From positions 1 through 33,556 of the forward strand of contig JBQTIA010000120.1 of the NCBI GenBank assembly GCA_052388455.1: 33,556 nt of DNA, given 5' to 3'. The notes beneath the pieces are model-generated. The model was not told the origin of the DNA and made no database searches. It saw only the letters and a program-made list of their open reading frames with translations. The position numbers and the translations under genes were made by a program. This document shows positions 1-7,589 of this stretch, piece by piece (the first letter of the stretch is position 1; every line of letters starts with the position of its first letter). The DNA is from CAZSNH01 sp052388455. GTDB lineage: Bacteria > Pseudomonadota > Alphaproteobacteria > Rhizobiales > Hyphomicrobiaceae.

Positions 1-15
1 ACCCGCAAAACTAAT

Positions 16-63
16 GGGTCAGACCCTTCATGTCGGAGACATGCCTCCAACACGGGTCTGACC
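16..63. repeat. Nested inverted repeat downstream of coxC
   Basis: GGTCAGACCC (17-26) is the exact complement of GGGTCTGACC (54-63). Nested inside, CATGTC (29-34) pairs with GACATG (38-43) around a 3-nt loop. The result is a two-tier hairpin about 55-100 bases beyond the coxC stop, read on the minus strand. No T-run follows, so it may be a palindromic repeat or an mRNA-stabilising structure rather than a classical terminator. Confidence 0.5.
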
Positions 64-76
64 ATTTACCTTGTTC

Positions 77-103
77 GGTGTCAGACCCTCCGGTTCTGAC
101 ACC
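77..103 (-). terminator. Hairpin just after coxC
   Basis: GGTGTCAGA (77-85) and TCTGACACC (95-103) form a perfect 9-bp stem with a 9-nt loop. It starts 14 bases beyond the coxC stop on the minus strand. It may end or protect the 3' end of the cox transcript. No strong U-tract is visible, so a Rho-independent terminator is only a possibility. Confidence 0.4.
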
Positions 104-116
104 AACGTCACCAACA

Positions 117-1064
117 TCAGTGCGCCGCACCCGCGTTTGCGCCGGCGCCCCAGACGTAGATGGCTGCGAAAAGGAACAGCCAGACCACGTCGACGAAATG
201 CCAGTACCAGGCGGCCGCCTCGAAGCCGAAGTGCTGCTGCGGCGTGAAGTGACCCTTCATCGCGCGCAGCAGGCACACCAGAAGGAAGATGGTGCCGATG
301 ATCACGTGCGCACCGTGGAAGCCGGTCGCCATGAAGAAGGTCGAGCCGTAGATGTGGCCGCCGTAGCTGAACGCGGCGTGCTGATATTCGTACGCCTGGA
401 ACGCCGTGAAGATGGCGCCGAGGATCACCGTCAGCGTCAGCCCGATGATGAGCTGCTTGCGGTTGTTCTTGAGCAGGGCGTGATGCGCCCAGGTGACCGT
501 GCAGCCCGACGAGAGCAGGATCAGCGTGTTGATCAGCGGAATGGTCCACGGATCGAAGGTGCCCTTGAAGTAGCCGGAGGTCGGCGCTTCGGTTCCCTCG
601 ACGGGCACCGGCGGCCACACGCCACCGAGAAGCTCATTTCGCTGCACCATGCCGACACCTTCCTTGACGTTTTCGAGACTGATCACGTCGTTGGGGAAGA
701 GCGAGGCGTCGAAATAGGCCCAGAACCACGCGAGGAAGAACATCACTTCCGAAGCGATGAAGAGCAGCATCCCGTAGCGCAGGTGCAACTGCACGACCGG
801 GGTGTGGTCGCCCTTGTGGGCTTCCGCGATGACATCGCGCCACCACAGCGCGGAAATGAAGGAGACGCCGGCGAAACCGGCCGCGAACAGCCAGGGCCCC
901 TTGAGAGTCATCGGACCGATGACGAGACCAGTGGCCCCTTCACCGATCGACCGCATCCAGGCAATGGCGCCGAAGGCCATCAGCAATGCAAAGAACGATG
1001 CGATCACCGGCCATGGGCTCGGGTCGACGAGGTGATAGTCGTGATGCTTGTGTCCTGAGGCCAT
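117..1064 (-). CDS. coxC: Cytochrome c oxidase subunit III
   Basis: This is the 315-residue integral-membrane subunit III of the aa3-type oxidase. It has no metal centres but stabilises the catalytic core and proton uptake during turnover. The sequence is strongly hydrophobic with several membrane spans. It contains the family motifs HGAHVIIGT and, near the C-terminus, EAAAWYWHFVDVVWLFLF, followed by the usual short end. It is somewhat longer than the common 260-300 residues. The ATG start is preceded by GGAG eight bases upstream. It is the last visible gene of the coxB-coxA-ctaB-coxF-ctaG-coxC series, about 80 bases after ctaG. In related genomes DUF983 and SURF1 genes often follow, but the window ends first. 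Confidence 0.97.
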   Translation of the reverse strand: MASGHKHHDYHLVDPSPWPVIASFFALLMAFGAIAWMRSIGEGATGLVIGPMTLKGPWLFAAGFAGVSFISALWWRDVIAEAHKGDHTPVVQLHLRYGMLLFIASEVMFFLAWFWAYFDASLFPNDVISLENVKEGVGMVQRNELLGGVWPPVPVEGTEAPTSGYFKGTFDPWTIPLINTLILLSSGCTVTWAHHALLKNNRKQLIIGLTLTVILGAIFTAFQAYEYQHAAFSYGGHIYGSTFFMATGFHGAHVIIGTIFLLVCLLRAMKGHFTPQQHFGFEAAAWYWHFVDVVWLFLFAAIYVWGAGANAGAAH

Positions 1065-1142
1065 CTGTCTTTCTCCGTCGTCCCCGTGTGGTCTTCTGCT
1101 GCGCTGAGCGGCCGGTTGTCCGCCGCACGACGCAGCGTCGAT

Positions 1143-1751
1143 TCAACTTCCCCTGCCCTGGATCGGGCTCGTCAATGCCGCGCCCTTCGCCGGCTCGCCC
1201 GGCGTCGCACCGCCAGTGCCGCTCGCCGGCTCCGACGGATAGAAGGTGTAGGAGAGCGTGATCTCCTTGAGATGCGCCGCGTCGCGATCGCTGACGATCG
1301 CCGGATCGACGTAGAAGGAGACCGGCATGTCGACCGTCTCGCCCGGCGCCAGCGTCTGCTCCTTGAAGCAGAAGCATTCGATCTTGTTGAAATGCACCCC
1401 GGCGACGTCCGGCGACACGTTGAACATCGCGGTGCCCGTGACGGCGACGGCCGACGTGTTGGTGGCCCGGTAGAAGGCCAGGGCGTTCTCGCCGATTTTG
1501 ACGTGCATGGTCTGCTGGACCGGCTCGAAGGTCCAAGCAATGTCGCGGGAGACGTTGGCGTCGAAGCGGATGTCGATCTGCCGGTCGAGCACGGTGCCGG
1601 AGGCCTTGTCGACCCGCTGCGTGGTGCCGCCGAACCCGGTCACCTGACAGTAGAGCTTGTAGAGCGGCACCGCCGCGAACGCGAGGCCGGTCATCACGAC
1701 CACGCCTCCGACGCACATGGCAGCCACCCGGGTGTCGCGACTGGCTAGCAT
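1143..1751 (-). CDS. ctaG: Cytochrome c oxidase assembly protein CtaG/Cox11
   Basis: This 202-residue copper chaperone delivers copper to the CuB site of subunit I. It has one N-terminal membrane anchor (about residues 8-30) and a periplasmic domain. The signature copper-binding CFCF lies at about residues 126-129, and the YKLYCQVTGFGGT segment follows the anchor. I chose the ATG at 1751 because AAGGAAG lies about 8 bases upstream. An in-frame ATG at 1769 would add six residues but has no ribosome binding site. The chosen start overlaps the preceding gene's stop in the string ATGCTAG, which suggests translational coupling. Length and motifs are typical for the family. Confidence 0.95.
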   Translation of the reverse strand: MLASRDTRVAAMCVGGVVVMTGLAFAAVPLYKLYCQVTGFGGTTQRVDKASGTVLDRQIDIRFDANVSRDIAWTFEPVQQTMHVKIGENALAFYRATNTSAVAVTGTAMFNVSPDVAGVHFNKIECFCFKEQTLAPGETVDMPVSFYVDPAIVSDRDAAHLKEITLSYTFYPSEPASGTGGATPGEPAKGAALTSPIQGRGS

Positions 1752-2005
1752 GTGCCGGCTTCCTTGCATTTGGCCGCGTCGCCAGCAGGGGTCGGGGCCT
1801 CGACAGCGGGAAGGGCGGGAGCAGGAGGGGCGAATTCGTCGCGACGCAGCGCGTTGGGGCCGAGCCGGATGATGGTGGCCGCATAGAAGATCAGTACCAG
1901 GGCTCCGAGGCAGAGGGCGATCGCGACCGAGCGCGTGCGCTGGCGCCGTTCGACGCCCGCTGCCGGGTCCGACTTGCTCGCGCCTGCCGCAGGATCCGCC
2001 GCCAT
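1745..2005 (-). CDS. Small single-span membrane protein of the cox operon (CoxF-like)
   Basis: This is an 86-residue protein with a polar, basic N-terminus, one membrane span (about residues 27-47) and an Ala/Pro-rich tail ending in two cysteines (AAKCKEAGTC). Its position between ctaB and ctaG matches the small CoxF-type protein of rhizobial cox operons. Homology is judged mainly from position and topology. The ATG at 2005 has GAGG six bases upstream. A GTG at 2017, overlapping the ctaB stop, would add four residues (90 in all). Its exact role is unknown to me; an oxidase assembly or accessory role is inferred from the operon. Confidence 0.8.
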   Translation of the reverse strand: MAADPAAGASKSDPAAGVERRQRTRSVAIALCLGALVLIFYAATIIRLGPNALRRDEFAPPAPALPAVEAPTPAGDAAKCKEAGTC

Positions 2006-2013
2006 CGCCCGCC

Positions 2014-2946
2014 TCACGCCATCAGCCGGACGACGGCGTGCTCGACCAGCAGCACGGCGAAGAGGACGAACAGGTACAGGATCGAATAGAGGAACAGCCG
2101 CTTGGCGACCGTGTCCGCCTCACGTCCTTCCGTCACCTGCCAGACCCGCCATGCGAGCCAAAGGAAAACGGCTCCGGTGACGACGGCGGTAACGAGATAG
2201 GCGATCCCGCCGAGACCGACGGCGGACGGCAGCAGCGACGACGCCACCAGCAGCACGGAATAGATCAGGATCTGCTTGCGTGTTTCGCGCGGGCCAGCGA
2301 CGACCGGCAGCATCGGCACGCCGGCGCGCTCGTAATCGCGATTGCGGTAGAGCGCCAGCGCCCAGAAGTGCGGCGGCGTCCACATGAAGATGATCAAAAA
2401 CAGCACGATGCTTTCGATCGAGATCGTGCCCGTTACCGCCGCCCATCCAATGACCGGCGGAAACGCGCCGGCGGCGCCGCCGATCACGATGTTCTGCGGC
2501 GTCCAGCGCTTCAGCCACATGGTGTAGATCAGCACGTAAAACAGAATGGTGAAGGCGAGCAGCGCGCCGGACAGCCAGTTGACCAGCAGGCCGAGCGTCA
2601 CCACCGAGGCGGCCGACAGGAAGACGCCGAAGCCCAGCGCCTCATCTGCAGTGACGAGGCCGCGCGGAATGGGGCGGGCCGCGGTGCGCTGCATCACGGC
2701 ATCGATGTCGGCATCGTACCACATGTTGAGAGCCCCCGAGGCGCCCGCACCGACCGTGATGGCCACGAGCGCGACGAGCGCGAGGAAGGGGTGGATCTCT
2801 CCGGGAGCGGCGACCATGCCGGTCAGCGCGGTGAACACCACAAGAGACATGACCCGCGGCTTCATCAGCTGCACGAAGTCGCGAACCGATGGCTCGAAGG
2901 TGGTGCTGGCGCTCTCGACGCCGGCGTGAACGCCTGAAACGGCCAT
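2014..2946 (-). CDS. ctaB: Protoheme IX farnesyltransferase (heme O synthase)
   Basis: This is a 310-residue UbiA-superfamily prenyltransferase that adds a farnesyl group to protoheme IX to give heme O, the precursor of heme a. It is polytopic, with about eight or nine hydrophobic segments. The first aspartate-rich motif is seen as NMWYDADIDAVM at about residues 74-85, followed by RTAARPIPRG. A second conserved block is RDYERAGVPMLPVV. The start ATG has AAGGAA upstream with good spacing. It lies between coxA and the small CoxF-like gene and supplies the heme precursor for the oxidase made by the same operon. Confidence 0.97.
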   Translation of the reverse strand: MAVSGVHAGVESASTTFEPSVRDFVQLMKPRVMSLVVFTALTGMVAAPGEIHPFLALVALVAITVGAGASGALNMWYDADIDAVMQRTAARPIPRGLVTADEALGFGVFLSAASVVTLGLLVNWLSGALLAFTILFYVLIYTMWLKRWTPQNIVIGGAAGAFPPVIGWAAVTGTISIESIVLFLIIFMWTPPHFWALALYRNRDYERAGVPMLPVVAGPRETRKQILIYSVLLVASSLLPSAVGLGGIAYLVTAVVTGAVFLWLAWRVWQVTEGREADTVAKRLFLYSILYLFVLFAVLLVEHAVVRLMA

Positions 2947-3070
2947 CTCTGTTCCTTCTCTCCCGGACTGCCGGCGGATGCGATCCGCTCTTTTTCACGA
3001 ATTCAAGGTCGTCGGGTGCACTGCGCCCCGCGAACCGCCGGCGCAAGTCTTGCGCGCACTCATGGTCAGC

Positions 3071-3097
3071 GGGGTCAGGCCCGGCGGGCCTGACCCC
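3071..3097 (-). terminator. Strong GC-rich hairpin after coxA
   Basis: GGGGTCAGGCCC (3071-3082) and GGGCCTGACCCC (3086-3097) form a perfect 12-bp stem with a 3-nt loop. The hairpin sits 8 bases beyond the coxA stop in the coxA-ctaB gap. There is no U-tract. It could attenuate transcription, or protect the 3' end of coxBA mRNA so that the structural subunits are made in excess over the assembly factors. The core resembles the GGGTCAGACCC repeats after coxC. Confidence 0.5.
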
Positions 3098-3104
3098 AGT
3101 CGTG

Positions 3105-4730
3105 TCAGTGGTGCTGCTTGGCGCTGATGCGCGGCAGCGTCTCGAACGAGTGGAACGGCGGCGGCGAGGAGAGCGTCCATTCCAGCGTCATGGTGCTGGC
3201 ACCGACGCCCCACGGATTGTCGCCTGCCTTCTGCTTCCTCGCGAAGGCCGCGAACACGCCGATCAGGAAGCAGACCGTGCCGAGCGCCGTGATGTAGGAG
3301 CCGATCGACGACACATGGTTCCAGTACGCATAGGCATCCGGATAGTCGACGTACCGGCGCGGCATGCCGGCGAGACCGAGGAAGTGCTGCGGGAAGAACA
3401 GGATGTTGGCGCCGATGAAGGTCAGCCAGAAGTGCAGCTTGCCCCAGAACTCGGAGTAGGCGTAGCCGCTCATTTTGGGGAACCAGTAGTACCAGCCTGC
3501 GAAAATCGAGAACACGGCGCCGAGCGAGAGCACGTAGTGGAAGTGCGCGACGACGTAGTAGGTGTCGTGCAGCGCGCGGTCGAGGCCGGCATTGGCCAGC
3601 ACGACGCCGGTGACGCCGCCGACCGTGAACAGGAAGATGAAGCCGAGCGCCCAGATCATCGGCAGCTCGAAGCGGATCGAGCCGCCCCACATGGTTGCGA
3701 TCCAGGAGAAGATCTTCACGCCGGTCGGCACCGCGATAACCATGGTGGCGAACACGAAGTAGGCCTGCGTGTTGACCTTCATGCCGGCGGCATACATGTG
3801 GTGCGCCCACACGATGAAGCCGACGAGGCCGATGGCGACCATGGCGTAGGCCATGCCGAGATAGCCGAAGATCGGCTTCTTGGAGAAGGTCGACACGACG
3901 TGGCTGATCATGCCGAAGCCCGGCAGGATGAGAATGTAGACCTCGGGATGACCGAAGAACCAGAACAGGTGCTGGTAGAGCACCGGGTCGCCGCCGCCCC
4001 TGGGATCGAAGAACACAGTGCCGAAGTTACGATCCGTGAGCAGCATGGTGATGGCGCCGGCGAGAACCGGCAGCGACAGCAGCAGCAGGAACGCCGTAAC
4101 GAGCACCGACCACACGAACAGCGGCATCTTGTGCAGCGTCATGCCGGGCGCGCGCATGTTGAAGATGGTGGTGATGAAGTTGATCGCACCGAGGATCGAC
4201 GACGCGCCAGCGACGTGCAGCGCCAGGATGCCGAAGTCCATTGCCGGTCCGGGGTGGCCGGTGAGCGACGACAGTGGAGCATAGATCGTCCAGCCGGCGC
4301 CGACGCCGTTCATGCCCGGCGGGCCTTCGACGAACATCGAAGTCAGCAGCAGGATGAAGGCCACCGGCAGCAGCCAGAAGGAAATGTTGTTCATGCGCGG
4401 GAACGCCATGTCAGGCGCGCCGATCATCAGCGGAACGAACCAGTTGCCAAAACCGCCGATCATGGCCGGCATGACCATGAAGAACACCATGATCAGACCG
4501 TGACCGGTCACGAACACGTTGTACATGTGCGGGTTGGTGAAATACTGCATGCCCGGCTCTGCGAGCTCGAGCCGCATGCCGACCGACAGCGCACCGCCGA
4601 TGAGACCGGCGATGATCGCGAAGATGAGATACATCGTGCCGATGTCTTTGTGATTGGTCGAATAAAGCCAGCGACCGATGCCGTAGGGGCTGTGATCGTG
4701 GCTGTCGTCGGCGTGAGCTGTGCTACCCAT
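3105..4730 (-). CDS. coxA: Cytochrome c oxidase subunit I (aa3 type)
   Basis: This is the 541-residue catalytic subunit carrying heme a and the heme a3-CuB centre, with twelve expected membrane spans. Visible ligands are H77 (in VTGHG) and H398 for heme a, H396 for heme a3 (VVAHFHYVLS), and H261, H310 and H311 for CuB. The cross-linked tyrosine is Y265 in GHPEVY. Proton-channel residues are present: E263, K339 in PTGVK and D108 in GAPDMAFPR. The N-terminal GIGRWLYSTNHKDIGTMYL is typical of alphaproteobacterial and mitochondrial CoxA. The gene follows coxB by 104 bases. All key residues are intact. Confidence 0.99.
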   Translation of the reverse strand: MGSTAHADDSHDHSPYGIGRWLYSTNHKDIGTMYLIFAIIAGLIGGALSVGMRLELAEPGMQYFTNPHMYNVFVTGHGLIMVFFMVMPAMIGGFGNWFVPLMIGAPDMAFPRMNNISFWLLPVAFILLLTSMFVEGPPGMNGVGAGWTIYAPLSSLTGHPGPAMDFGILALHVAGASSILGAINFITTIFNMRAPGMTLHKMPLFVWSVLVTAFLLLLSLPVLAGAITMLLTDRNFGTVFFDPRGGGDPVLYQHLFWFFGHPEVYILILPGFGMISHVVSTFSKKPIFGYLGMAYAMVAIGLVGFIVWAHHMYAAGMKVNTQAYFVFATMVIAVPTGVKIFSWIATMWGGSIRFELPMIWALGFIFLFTVGGVTGVVLANAGLDRALHDTYYVVAHFHYVLSLGAVFSIFAGWYYWFPKMSGYAYSEFWGKLHFWLTFIGANILFFPQHFLGLAGMPRRYVDYPDAYAYWNHVSSIGSYITALGTVCFLIGVFAAFARKQKAGDNPWGVGASTMTLEWTLSSPPPFHSFETLPRISAKQHH

Positions 4731-4806
4731 GGTTCAAGAACCTTTTGCGTTCGTCTTTGGGTGTGTTGTTCGGTGTCGTTGACGGCGGCTTCCCTCGAGG
4801 CTCGTT

Positions 4807-4826
4807 CTGCGGCCGCGGAGCCGCAG
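4807..4826 (-). other. Hairpin in the coxB-coxA gap
   Basis: CTGCGGC (4807-4813) and GCCGCAG (4820-4826) form a perfect 7-bp stem with a 6-nt loop. It lies just beyond the coxB stop on the minus strand. It may be a processing or stability element between the two structural genes. No U-tract is present, so complete termination is unlikely. Confidence 0.35.
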
Positions 4827-4834
4827 AGCCGTCC

Positions 4835-5734
4835 TCAGCGGGCGGCATCGGCGACTTTTTTCGCCCCGGCCTCTTCGAGCGCCACCTGATCGAGAATCTG
4901 CTTCGCCTTCTTGCGATCCTTGGCCTTCATGGCCGCGGCCCACTCCTGGAAAGTCGCGTCCTTCACGACACGGACCGCGATCGGCATGAAGGCGTGGTTC
5001 ATGCCGCACAGCTCAGAGCACTGTCCGTAGAACATGCCCTCCTTCTCGGCCTTGAACCACGTGGAGGTGAGGCGGCCAGGAACGGCGTCGATCTTCGAGC
5101 CGAACGGCTGCACCGTCCAGTTGTGGATGACGTCAGAGGCGGTGACGAGCACATGCACCACCTTGTCGACCGGAACGACGACGGGATTATCGACCGCCAG
5201 CAGCCGAGGCGCATCGACGCCTTTGGCGCGGAGCGCTGCGGTGTCCTCGTCGGAGAGCATGTTGCTGTCGAACTCGAAGCCGCCCTGATCGGGATAGGCG
5301 TGCGTCCAGTACCAGGCGCTGCCCGTGGCTTTGATGGTGAGATCGGCCTTGGGGTAGGAATACTGCATGTGCAGCAGCTTGAACGACGGGATCGAAATCG
5401 CGACGAGGATGAAAATCGGAACGACGGTCCAGGCCACTTCCAGCAGTGTGTTGTGGGTGGTGGCCGAAGGTTTCGGATTCTTTTTCTCGCTGAACCGCCA
5501 CATCACGTAGAGCAGCAGCGCCATCACGAAAATCGAAATCAGAATGATGATCGGATTGACGAAGTTGTGGAAGTCGACGATCGCCTGCATCACCGGCGTG
5601 GCGGGCGTCGGCAGGTCGATCTGGCCGGGGAGGGCATGTCCCTCGACAGCCATCGCGCCACCCGAAGGAACTGCAATCGCGCCCGTGGCGGCCACCGTGA
5701 GCAACGGCGCCAACCCTCTAAGCCTTTTCAGCAT
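4835..5734 (-). CDS. coxB: Cytochrome c oxidase subunit II
   Basis: This is a 299-residue precursor of the CuA subunit, which takes electrons from cytochrome c. Residues 1-29 look like a signal peptide (cleavage near AMA). Two membrane spans follow (about 58-80 and 98-118), then the periplasmic cupredoxin domain. CuA ligands are all present: H204 in DVIHNW, then C239, E241, C243, H247 and M250 in YGQCSELCGMNHAFM. The aromatic patch GSAWYWTHAYPDQG is also typical. I chose the ATG at 5734 because GGGAG lies about 7 bases upstream. The frame stays open to 5917, but the extra 61 residues are not family-like. It is the first gene of the cox operon. Confidence 0.97.
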   Translation of the reverse strand: MLKRLRGLAPLLTVAATGAIAVPSGGAMAVEGHALPGQIDLPTPATPVMQAIVDFHNFVNPIIILISIFVMALLLYVMWRFSEKKNPKPSATTHNTLLEVAWTVVPIFILVAISIPSFKLLHMQYSYPKADLTIKATGSAWYWTHAYPDQGGFEFDSNMLSDEDTAALRAKGVDAPRLLAVDNPVVVPVDKVVHVLVTASDVIHNWTVQPFGSKIDAVPGRLTSTWFKAEKEGMFYGQCSELCGMNHAFMPIAVRVVKDATFQEWAAAMKAKDRKKAKQILDQVALEEAGAKKVADAAR

Positions 5735-6104
5735 GCTTTCGCTCCCGGTTTTTTTGACGGCCCGAACGGCCGCATCAGGCTTTTCCGACGGGTCTACCGG
5801 CAGCGCTTGCCACGGCGCGCCTTCTGCGAGCTGCCACGAGCACCGCAGAGTTGCCAACATCCGGCCGATCTTCCCCTGCTCACACAGAGCACAGTTGACG
5901 AGCCCGTCACAAGTCAAGATTTATGCGTCAAATATTCGCGTTGGCGATGGCGCGGCCGGAGCTTCGGACGAGAGTGTCGTCCGCCGGCATCACAGAGCCC
6001 GGAAATCGCCGGTCCCACTTTGGCCGCGTTGGCGCGGGATGGGAGCGGCGTTAGATGTTCCCGGCGATTCCTCGTCGATCCGCGTCTCGGCACCAGGAGC
6101 TGAC
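5735..6104. promoter_or_regulatory. Divergent control region between coxB and the IalB gene
   Basis: This 370-base gap should hold the cox operon promoter and the promoter of the opposite gene. Around 5895-5931 there is a cluster of TTGAC/GTCAA strings: TTGACG (5895-5900) inverted against CGTCAA (5926-5931). Read on the minus strand, two TTGAC copies lie about 14 bases apart with an AT-rich CATAAAT between them. I could not assign a convincing -35/-10 pair. No gene is evident in the gap. Confidence 0.4.
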
Positions 6105-6722
6105 TTGACCACCGACCGTTCGCCCGCCGCCGCGCGGGTCTATCGACAGGGCCCGCCGGGCTCATTGCTCCGCAGCATCGGCCACTGGCTCGCGGTTGCC
6201 TTGGCCGTCTGCGGATTATTCGCCATTTTTTCGAGCGGTGTCGTGGAGGCCGGCGGAACAACCGCCGCGACCGCCCCGGCGACACCCCCGGGCGACGGCA
6301 CCGTGAAGGCGCAGCATGGGGACTGGCAGATCGTCTGCAAGCCGCCCCCGCCCGGCGCCAAGAATGAAGTCTGCGCGCTGGTTCAGGCCGTCACCGCCGA
6401 GGACCGCAATAATGTCGGTCTCACCGTCTATTTCCAGAAATTCTCGGACGGCACCCGCGTGCTCAGGGTCTTTGCCCCGCTCGGCGTGCTGCTCCCGCGC
6501 GGCATCGGTCTCAAGATTGACGACAAGGACGTCGGAAATGCGCCGTTCCTGCGCTGCCACTCCTTCGCCTGCTACGCGCAGGTGGTCGTCGAAGACAAGC
6601 TGATCGATCAGCTCAAGGGCGGCAAGACGGCGATTTTCATCATTTTCCAGACCGAGGAAGCCGGCATCGGCATCCCCATCTCGCTCGCCGGCTTCGGCGA
6701 CGCTCTCGCTGGTCTCAACTGA
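6105..6722 (+). CDS. IalB-family (invasion-associated locus B) secreted protein
   Basis: This is a 205-residue protein with an N-terminal hydrophobic segment, about residues 24-47, ending near VVEAGG (signal peptide or anchor). It carries the IalB-like core: HGDWQIVCKPP, then NEVCALVQAV, RVLRVFAPLGVLLPRGI and LRCHSFACYAQVVV. Four cysteines pair as in the family. IalB proteins are small periplasmic or envelope proteins widespread in Hyphomicrobiales; the name comes from Bartonella and does not imply invasion here. No ATG lies close to the signal region in frame. The TTG at 6105 with AGGAG six bases upstream is my choice; an ATG at 6039 is the alternative. It is divergent from coxB. Confidence 0.85.
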   Translation: MTTDRSPAAARVYRQGPPGSLLRSIGHWLAVALAVCGLFAIFSSGVVEAGGTTAATAPATPPGDGTVKAQHGDWQIVCKPPPPGAKNEVCALVQAVTAEDRNNVGLTVYFQKFSDGTRVLRVFAPLGVLLPRGIGLKIDDKDVGNAPFLRCHSFACYAQVVVEDKLIDQLKGGKTAIFIIFQTEEAGIGIPISLAGFGDALAGLN

Positions 6723-6770
6723 GGCGCCAGGTCGTGAGCGCTCGATCCGCTAAAAAAATCGGTGCCGTGA

Positions 6771-7196
6771 CTATGCCGCGTGCCGGTCGCGGGCGCTGCG
6801 GGCATGGCCGTTCGCTTCCTTCGGATCGGCGAACGAGATGTAGTCGCGTTCGACGGCCGCGTCGCGCGAGTGAGCCGCGGACATGGGCATCACCTGCGCC
6901 CAGGCCTCCATGATCCGCCGCGAGCTTTCGTTGTACTGCTGAAAGGCGGTCTGCCAGAACCGTGTCTGCTCGGCGACGAGATCCTGCGGGGTGCGGCAGC
7001 GGCTCAGGCGCGACGGAATTTCCATCAGTGCCTGCCCGCGGCGGTTCAGCAGGCCCATCGTCTCGAGTTGAATGCGCGCCAGCCCCTTCATCGGCCCCAT
7101 GCTCTGGGCCATGGTGTCGAGATTGCTGAAGTACATCTGGAACGGTGCCGTGAAGGCCGAGGGATTGAATCCGCCGAACGGCATTTGACTCGACAT
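6771..7196 (-). CDS. Phasin family protein (PHA granule-associated)
   Basis: This is a 141-residue, mostly helical protein without membrane spans. The central stretch QLETMGLLNRRGQALMEIPS, then RTPQDLVAEQTRFWQTAFQQ and SSRRIMEAW, is characteristic of the small phasin-2 family. These proteins coat polyhydroxyalkanoate granules and affect their size and number. I chose the ATG at 7196 because AGGGAG lies 9 bases upstream. An ATG at 7217 has no ribosome binding site. A PhaR-type site lies about 200 bases upstream (7394-7404), which independently supports the assignment. No PHA synthase or PhaR gene is in the window. It is convergent with the IalB gene. Confidence 0.85.
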   Translation of the reverse strand: MSSQMPFGGFNPSAFTAPFQMYFSNLDTMAQSMGPMKGLARIQLETMGLLNRRGQALMEIPSRLSRCRTPQDLVAEQTRFWQTAFQQYNESSRRIMEAWAQVMPMSAAHSRDAAVERDYISFADPKEANGHARSARDRHAA

Positions 7197-7269
7197 GGCC
7201 CAGTACTCCCTGAACATTTTCTATGGTTGGCGAGTGCGACTGACGACGTGCCCGGTCATTCATATGACG

Positions 7270-7301
7270 GGTGCTGGCCGGGTCGGGCGACCGGCAGCAC
7301 C
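7270..7301. other. Bulged hairpin upstream of the phasin gene
   Basis: GGTGCTGGCCGG (7270-7281) pairs with CCGGCAGCACC (7291-7301), giving 11 pairs with one bulged G and a 9-nt loop. It lies 74-105 bases upstream of the phasin start, so it may be in the 5' leader. Its function is unknown. Confidence 0.4.
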
Positions 7302-7393
7302 TCTAAAAGCAATGAGAAGCATCCGCGCGTCGTTCCGCAACGACCGGATAACGCGAAACATTATCGACGGACCGACGGCACCGCAATAATGCG

Positions 7394-7404
7394 CTGCGCC
7401 GCAG
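7394..7404. promoter_or_regulatory. Candidate PhaR operator
   Basis: The sequence is CTGCGCCGCAG. It fits CTGC-N3-GCAG, the form I recall for sites bound by PhaR, the polyhydroxyalkanoate-responsive repressor of phasin genes in Rhodobacter. It lies about 200 bases upstream of the phasin start. A chance match in GC-rich DNA is possible. Confidence 0.45.
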
Positions 7405-7503
7405 GATGGATTCCCACCGTCAATTATTGATGAACCAATCGCCGCGACGTCGAAAACCGACATGCGTCGAGTCCCGAAAACAACCCTTAGCAGCTAGTAA
7501 TTC

Positions 7504-7517
7504 GATAGAATTCTATC
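7504..7517. promoter_or_regulatory. Perfect 14-bp palindrome upstream of bcsS
   Basis: GATAGAATTCTATC is its own complement. It stands in an AT-rich stretch about 145 bases before the bcsS start. It has the form of a dimeric repressor site, but the regulator is not identified. Confidence 0.4.
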
Positions 7518-7560
7518 TTTGGTTGCATGAAAAGGCTCTGCAATACTGAAACGTCGGTTT

Positions 7561-7589
7561 GGTTAACGGCAATCATTGACTTGTTAACC
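7561..7589. promoter_or_regulatory. Inverted repeat GGTTAAC-N15-GTTAACC
   Basis: Two perfect 7-bp arms are separated by 15 bases (centre-to-centre 22, about two helical turns) and lie 74 bases before the bcsS start. Two GTTAAC motifs on one helix face suit a dimeric regulator. This is inference from symmetry and position. Confidence 0.35.

Noticed and set aside
2889..4889. Long open frame (666 codons) antisense to coxA
   Set aside because: It lies opposite a certain gene, and its translation is rich in Arg, His, Glu and Asp as expected for a GC-rich antisense frame.
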